Assembly: GCA_934462705.1 (NCBI GenBank) | Contig: CAKSIH010000029.1 | Location: 1 to 8,784 of the forward strand | Length of the DNA stretch: 8,784 nucleotides | Reading direction: 5' to 3' | From: an uncultured Eubacteriales bacterium | Lineage (GTDB): Bacteria > Bacillota > Clostridia > Oscillospirales > Acutalibacteraceae | Shown here: one piece after another, positions 6,899 through 8,784 of the stretch | How positions within the stretch are numbered: position 1 is the first letter of the stretch | How the letters are laid out: every line of letters starts with the position of its first letter | Made by a program: the position numbers and the translations under genes | Notes under the pieces: model-generated | Told to the model about the DNA's origin: nothing | The model's input: only the letters and a program-made list of their open reading frames with translations | The model's database searches: none

Positions 6899-7092
6899 AA
6901 AGGCATTGTCGAATTACTCACTCCCATTCGTAATTCTCTGTGCCTTTTCCTATTCGTCAGCGGGCCTGCATCGCCCACTGGGCGCGTCGCACTGCGAATC
7001 GTCCTTTCCCCAAAAAGTCACGCTCTCGTCGGCTAGCGGTTTTTAAACGCACCGCTTTTACGCCTCCTTGCCGAGCTACCAACTTTTCGGGG
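6899..7092 (-). other. GC-rich structured non-coding element between major tail protein and chaperone
   Basis: The 267-bp gap 6843-7109 has no believable gene. Most of it folds into three domains, listed 5' to 3' on the minus strand. Domain I: CCCCGAAAAGT (7092-7082) pairs with ACTTTTTGGGG (7018-7008) over 11 bp, enclosing TCGGC/GCCGA (7074-7070 with 7033-7029) and an AGCGGT/ACCGCT hairpin (7056-7035). Domain II (6999-6952): ATTCG/CGAAT, CAG/CTG and TGC/GCA stack below CGCCC-AGT-GGGCG. Domain III (6947-6899): AAAGGCA/TGCCTTT around GAATTAC/GTAATTC. The one imperfect pair of the domain I outer stem is G.U on the minus strand but A.C on the plus strand, favouring a minus-strand RNA. Bases 6961-7020 are 39/60 G+C, far above the flanks. 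It is either a structured RNA or an inserted dispersed repeat; I recognise no named family. Bases 6843-6898 hold only the chaperone's ribosome binding site. Confidence 0.55.
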
Positions 7093-7109
7093 GCCCCATT
7101 TCTCCTCAT

Positions 7110-7544
7110 TTATTCTGTAGATTGTACAAAAAATCCTGCCAATGCAGTATTAGCGGCTGCTTCGGTATCATAAACATTGTGCTTTTCCCAATCTCCGTTA
7201 TTGTTTTCAAATATTGTTGCTTCAACTGATGGTGTTGTAAATTCCAAACTGTCACCTTTGGTTTTTGAATCTGCAATAAATGGTTTAAATTTAACCTTCG
7301 GAAAAAATTCCACCTTATACTTTTTAACTCCGCTGACCATTTTAGGCACAATGTGTCCAAACCCAACGTAAATTGGTTCATCATTAACGTTTGAAGTGAC
7401 AATTCCTGTTTCTTCGTCAACCGTTTTTCCTAAGAGTTCCGCAAAAACCGTGTCGTTATCATCGTCGATTCCTGCTGTCATAGTTCCACTCTTGAAAAGT
7501 GAAACTTGTTCTTTTAGAGTTTGGAAGCTTTTCGGGAAACCCAT
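7110..7544 (-). CDS. Major tail protein, phi13-type (apparently shortened at the N-terminus)
   Basis: A 144-residue protein resembling the C-terminal two-thirds of phi13-family major tail proteins, which polymerise into the tail tube. The family core is visible: EPIYVGFGHIVPKMVSGVKK (residues about 56-75), KYKVEFFPKVKFKPF, then TKGDSLEFTTPSVEATIF and a closing NGDWEKHNVYDTEAAANTAL segment. Family members are commonly near 190-200 residues. The usual N-terminal strand region, about 50-60 residues, is missing, and the protein opens with an atypical GFPKSFQTLKEQV stretch. ATG 7544 has a good ribosome binding site (AGGAG at 7555-7551, 6-nt spacing), so this form is probably translated. The Abi module and its terminator lie directly upstream, where the missing N-terminus would be expected. 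Whether it is truncated or a compact variant cannot be settled here. Confidence 0.75.
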   Translation of the reverse strand: MGFPKSFQTLKEQVSLFKSGTMTAGIDDDNDTVFAELLGKTVDEETGIVTSNVNDEPIYVGFGHIVPKMVSGVKKYKVEFFPKVKFKPFIADSKTKGDSLEFTTPSVEATIFENNNGDWEKHNVYDTEAAANTALAGFFVQSTE

Positions 7545-7567
7545 TTTTATCTCCTAAAAATAAACAT

Positions 7568-7595
7568 AAAAAAGCACTCCATTTCAGAAATGCTT
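7568..7595 (-). terminator. Rho-independent terminator after the Abi gene
   Basis: On the minus strand, AAGCATTTC and GGAGTGCTT pair as a 9-bp stem with two T.G wobbles around a TGAAAT loop, then TTTTTT. It begins about 20 bp after the Abi stop codon and ends 13 bp before the major tail protein Shine-Dalgarno. Its layout closely matches the 5930-5956 terminator, including a shared GAAATGG and GCTTTTTTAT. Confidence 0.8.
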
Positions 7596-7615
7596 CTAAA
7601 TATACTTAATTAATT

Positions 7616-8474
7616 TTATTTGCTCAAAATTTCTTTCCAATTTTCATGAAAACTTATGTCTCCTAAATTTATGTATTCTATATATTCCTCAATAAGGACT
7701 GAAAGCGAAACTATAAAGTCATTGTTCCACTTTTGGGCGCTTATATATAAATTTTTTAAAACGATTAACTGTTCAAAAAGATAAGGCTTTTTATTGAAAC
7801 TCAAGTTAAGCTTAGGCCTTACTATAAAACGAATATTATAAAGCCTTGAGTAATGAGCACATTTGTTTCTGAGAATAGTTAAACATTTAAGCCAAGTATC
7901 CAAATAAATAAAACTTGTATCAAATACTTGTTTTGCAATAGCTTTTTTATCTTGAGTTTTCATGTCAGAATAAAATTTGGATAGCATACCAATTGAAAAA
8001 AACTCCACTATTACCCAAATGGGAATTTTACCATCATATTTATTTTGATGATGTGAAATTATTGGATTATTAATATTCTTTCTTAATGCATTCTTTTTGG
8101 ATTTTTTCCATAAAGCAGTTGTGCTTGTGGTACTTATTATAATTCTCACTATTTAAGTAACCTAAAGCCCCATAGTTATTGGCATGATAATGTGAAAGTT
8201 GTGTTCTCAAACGAAGTTCAACTTCCTCAATTGCAGAAAAAATCAAAGCGCGAATTTTTCTATCAAATTCGTGCATTTTATAGACACATTCAAAATCTAT
8301 ATTTGATTTATATTTTCCTTCTTTAGTTTTAAACGGTGCAAAATATGCCGAGATATTATAATAGTTTACATTATTTAGAAAATCTAAACATTTATCTTTA
8401 TCTGATATAATAAATCCTTTATTTTTAATATATTGAAGTTGTTCTTCAAACGTAAGAAATTTTTTAACTTCCAT
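7616..8474 (-). pseudogene. Abi_2 family (AbiD/AbiF-like) HEPN abortive-infection protein, frameshifted
   Basis: Two overlapping frames together encode one Abi_2-family protein of about 285 residues, the usual size. Frame 1 (8474-8070) gives the N-terminal part: FLTFEEQLQYIKNKG, then YYNISAYFAPFK, a KMHEFDRKIRALIFSAIEEVE helix and LRTQLSHYHANNYGALGYL, all family signatures. Frame 2, +1 relative to it, gives the rest down to 7616: ISHHQNKYDGKIPIWVIVEF, SIGMLSKFY, and the HEPN catalytic motif RNKCAH (R-x4-H; 7870-7853). The switch must fall within 8070-8149. An extra A in AAGAAAGAA near 8076-8084, or in the A runs at 8093-8097 or 8102-8107, would explain it. HEPN proteins of this type are linked to phage defence, with the R-x4-H site cutting RNA. 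ATG 8474 has GAGGT four bases upstream. The second part has no evident ribosome binding site of its own. True mutation, phase variation or sequencing error are all possible. Confidence 0.82.
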
Positions 8475-8494
8475 TTTTACCTCAAATTAATTAT

Positions 8495-8518
8495 AAAAAA
8501 ATGTCCCCCATTGGGACA
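8495..8518 (-). terminator. Rho-independent terminator in the Abi leader
   Basis: Minus strand TGTCCC (8518-8513), loop AATGG, GGGACA (8507-8502), then seven Ts (8501-8495). It lies about 12 bp upstream of the Abi Shine-Dalgarno, so most transcripts from the strong upstream promoters should stop here and only read-through would reach the Abi frame. Confidence 0.8.
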
Positions 8519-8562
8519 CATCACATACTTTAAAAGTATGGAGAGGTGCAGGGAGTCCTATT
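8495..8562 (-). ncRNA. Candidate Abi-associated small leader RNA ending in a terminator
   Basis: From the predicted start near 8562, about 68 nt lead to a rho-independent terminator just before the Abi ribosome binding site. A pyrimidine-rich 5' segment is followed by hairpin 1, CATACTT-TTA-AAGTATG on the minus strand (8540-8524), then hairpin 2, TGTCCC-AATGG-GGGACA, with seven Ts (8518-8495). A promoter followed by a short hairpin RNA that terminates immediately before an AbiF-like HEPN gene is the layout described for abiF-motif RNAs. Those have been proposed to act as RNA partners or antitoxins of AbiF. I cannot check the consensus, so membership is inference. It could instead be a cis-acting attenuator: ACCTC at 8547-8543 can pair with the Abi Shine-Dalgarno GAGGT at 8483-8479. 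Confidence 0.5.
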
Positions 8563-8568
8563 AATATT

Positions 8569-8598
8569 ATTATATACCAAATATCTCTAATTTGTCAA
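8569..8598 (-). promoter_or_regulatory. Strong sigma-A promoter for the Abi leader (P2)
   Basis: Minus strand TTGACA (8598-8593) and TATAAT (8574-8569), both perfect consensus, with an 18-bp spacer. Start predicted near 8562. The 15 bases around the -10 (TATATAATAATATTA, 8576-8562) are identical to those around the toxin-antitoxin promoter -10 (6583-6569). Confidence 0.8.
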
Positions 8599-8784
8599 CC
8601 TTTTTTGCAATGCTAAAAACATTTTTTACATTATAACTCAATTGAGCCTTTATGTCAATTGATATATTAACTGGGTAACCATTCATCAGTACTTTGATGA
8701 ATGGTTGTTTCTTCTTTGAACAATCCTTGTTTAATACAAAAGTTGTGATAACTCCTAAAGTGCCTATATAATAAACTCCACTTT
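8570..8784 (-). CDS. Possible C-terminal end of an upstream ORF (partial, weak)
   Basis: One minus-strand frame stays open from the window edge to TAA at 8572-8570, about 71 codons. Its first 35 codons correspond in frame to the C-terminal end of the 73-residue ORF at 6621-6842, with three amino-acid differences, and share PFIKVLMNG. It then continues for about 36 residues where the other copy stops. It may be the 3' end of a second copy of that gene lying beyond the window. The extension runs through two promoters, is AT-rich and resembles no family I know, so this part may be non-coding. Confidence 0.3.
   Translation of the reverse strand, partial: SGVYYIGTLGVITTFVLNKDCSKKKQPFIKVLMNGYPVNISIDIKAQLSYNVKNVFSIAKKVDKLEIFGI
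8630..8662 (-). promoter_or_regulatory. Second consensus promoter (P1) with paired palindromes
   Basis: Minus strand TTGACA (8658-8653) and TATAAT (8635-8630) with exactly 17 bp between, a perfect sigma-A promoter about 60 bp upstream of P2. The palindrome TCAATTGA occurs twice, at 8655-8662 overlapping the -35 and at 8638-8645 inside the spacer, 17 bp apart. The inner copy extends to the 10-bp palindrome CTCAATTGAG. Such a pair could be an operator. A transcript from here would cover P2, the leader and Abi. Confidence 0.7.
8679..8784 (-). repeat. Copy 2 of the 106-bp or longer direct repeat, upstream of the Abi module (runs off window)
   Basis: Partner of 6625-6730, in the same orientation; the match is still running at the window end, so the true length is unknown. 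The edge nearest the Abi module is a perfect 9-bp inverted repeat, CCATTCATC (8679-8687) and GATGAATGG (8696-8704), with an 8-nt loop. Similarity to copy 1 stops exactly at the outer edge of this stem, which suggests it is a boundary of the repeated unit. The Abi promoters P1 and P2 follow within 20-110 bp. Confidence 0.9.

Noticed and set aside
6940..7173. Plus-strand 77-codon open frame across the GC-rich element
   Set aside because: It is rich in Arg, Pro and Ala, overlaps the end of the major tail gene in antisense and coincides with the folded element. It matches no known family.
7106..7420. Minus-strand 104-codon frame overlapping the major tail protein
   Set aside because: It lies in a different frame inside the recognised gene, is low in complexity and has no suitable Shine-Dalgarno.
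8082..8115. Programmed -1 ribosomal frameshift in the Abi gene
   Set aside because: The needed change is +1, not -1, and no X-XXY-YYZ heptamer in the right register is present. A simple indel is the more economical reading.
8653..8704. IS200/IS605-like end suggested by the subterminal hairpin beside TTAC
   Set aside because: No TnpA or TnpB coding sequence is seen, and one hairpin plus a four-base match is not enough to call such an element.

Overview
The window looks like part of a prophage, or integrated phage remnant, in a low-to-moderate GC Gram-positive host, most likely a gut-type Clostridia (Eubacteriales). The evidence is the SPP1/TP901-like siphovirus tail module with Dit- and Tal-type proteins, strong GGAGG-type ribosome binding sites, sigma-A consensus promoters and the AT-rich accessory genes. 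Every gene I can support lies on the minus strand, so transcription runs from high to low coordinates. The host assignment is inference; nothing here fixes the species.

Tail genes in transcription order: a shortened major tail protein (7544-7110), a truncated tail assembly chaperone-like ORF (6842-6621), a 1054-residue tape measure protein (5905-2741), the distal tail protein Dit (2417-1731) and the start of the tail-associated Tal protein (1567 to beyond base 1).

Two accessory modules sit inside this tail operon. One is a type II toxin-antitoxin pair (Phd/YefM-like antitoxin, RelE/ParE-like toxin; 6543-5976) with its own promoter and terminator. The other is an Abi_2 (AbiD/AbiF-like) HEPN gene (8474-7616), broken by one frameshift. 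A strong promoter and a short leader of about 68 nt with two hairpins precede it. The second hairpin is a rho-independent terminator just upstream of the gene. This resembles the arrangement reported for AbiF genes and their small RNAs, so the leader is a candidate RNA partner or antitoxin. The same sequence of at least 106 bp (94% identical) lies immediately upstream of both modules, and both end in look-alike terminators directly before a tail-gene ribosome binding site. They may therefore be instances of one type of insertable cassette.

The three remaining intergenic gaps of the tail operon are not empty. Bases 6899-7092 hold a GC-rich, three-domain foldable element. Bases 2431-2690 hold a perfect 12-bp inverted repeat plus a 97-bp tandem repeat. 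Bases 1617-1726 hold three consecutive hairpins. None of these has convincing coding capacity. They are either dispersed host repeats that landed in the prophage or structured RNA. The shortened major tail protein, truncated chaperone, frameshifted abi gene and repeat insertions together suggest a prophage that is decaying or heavily remodelled.
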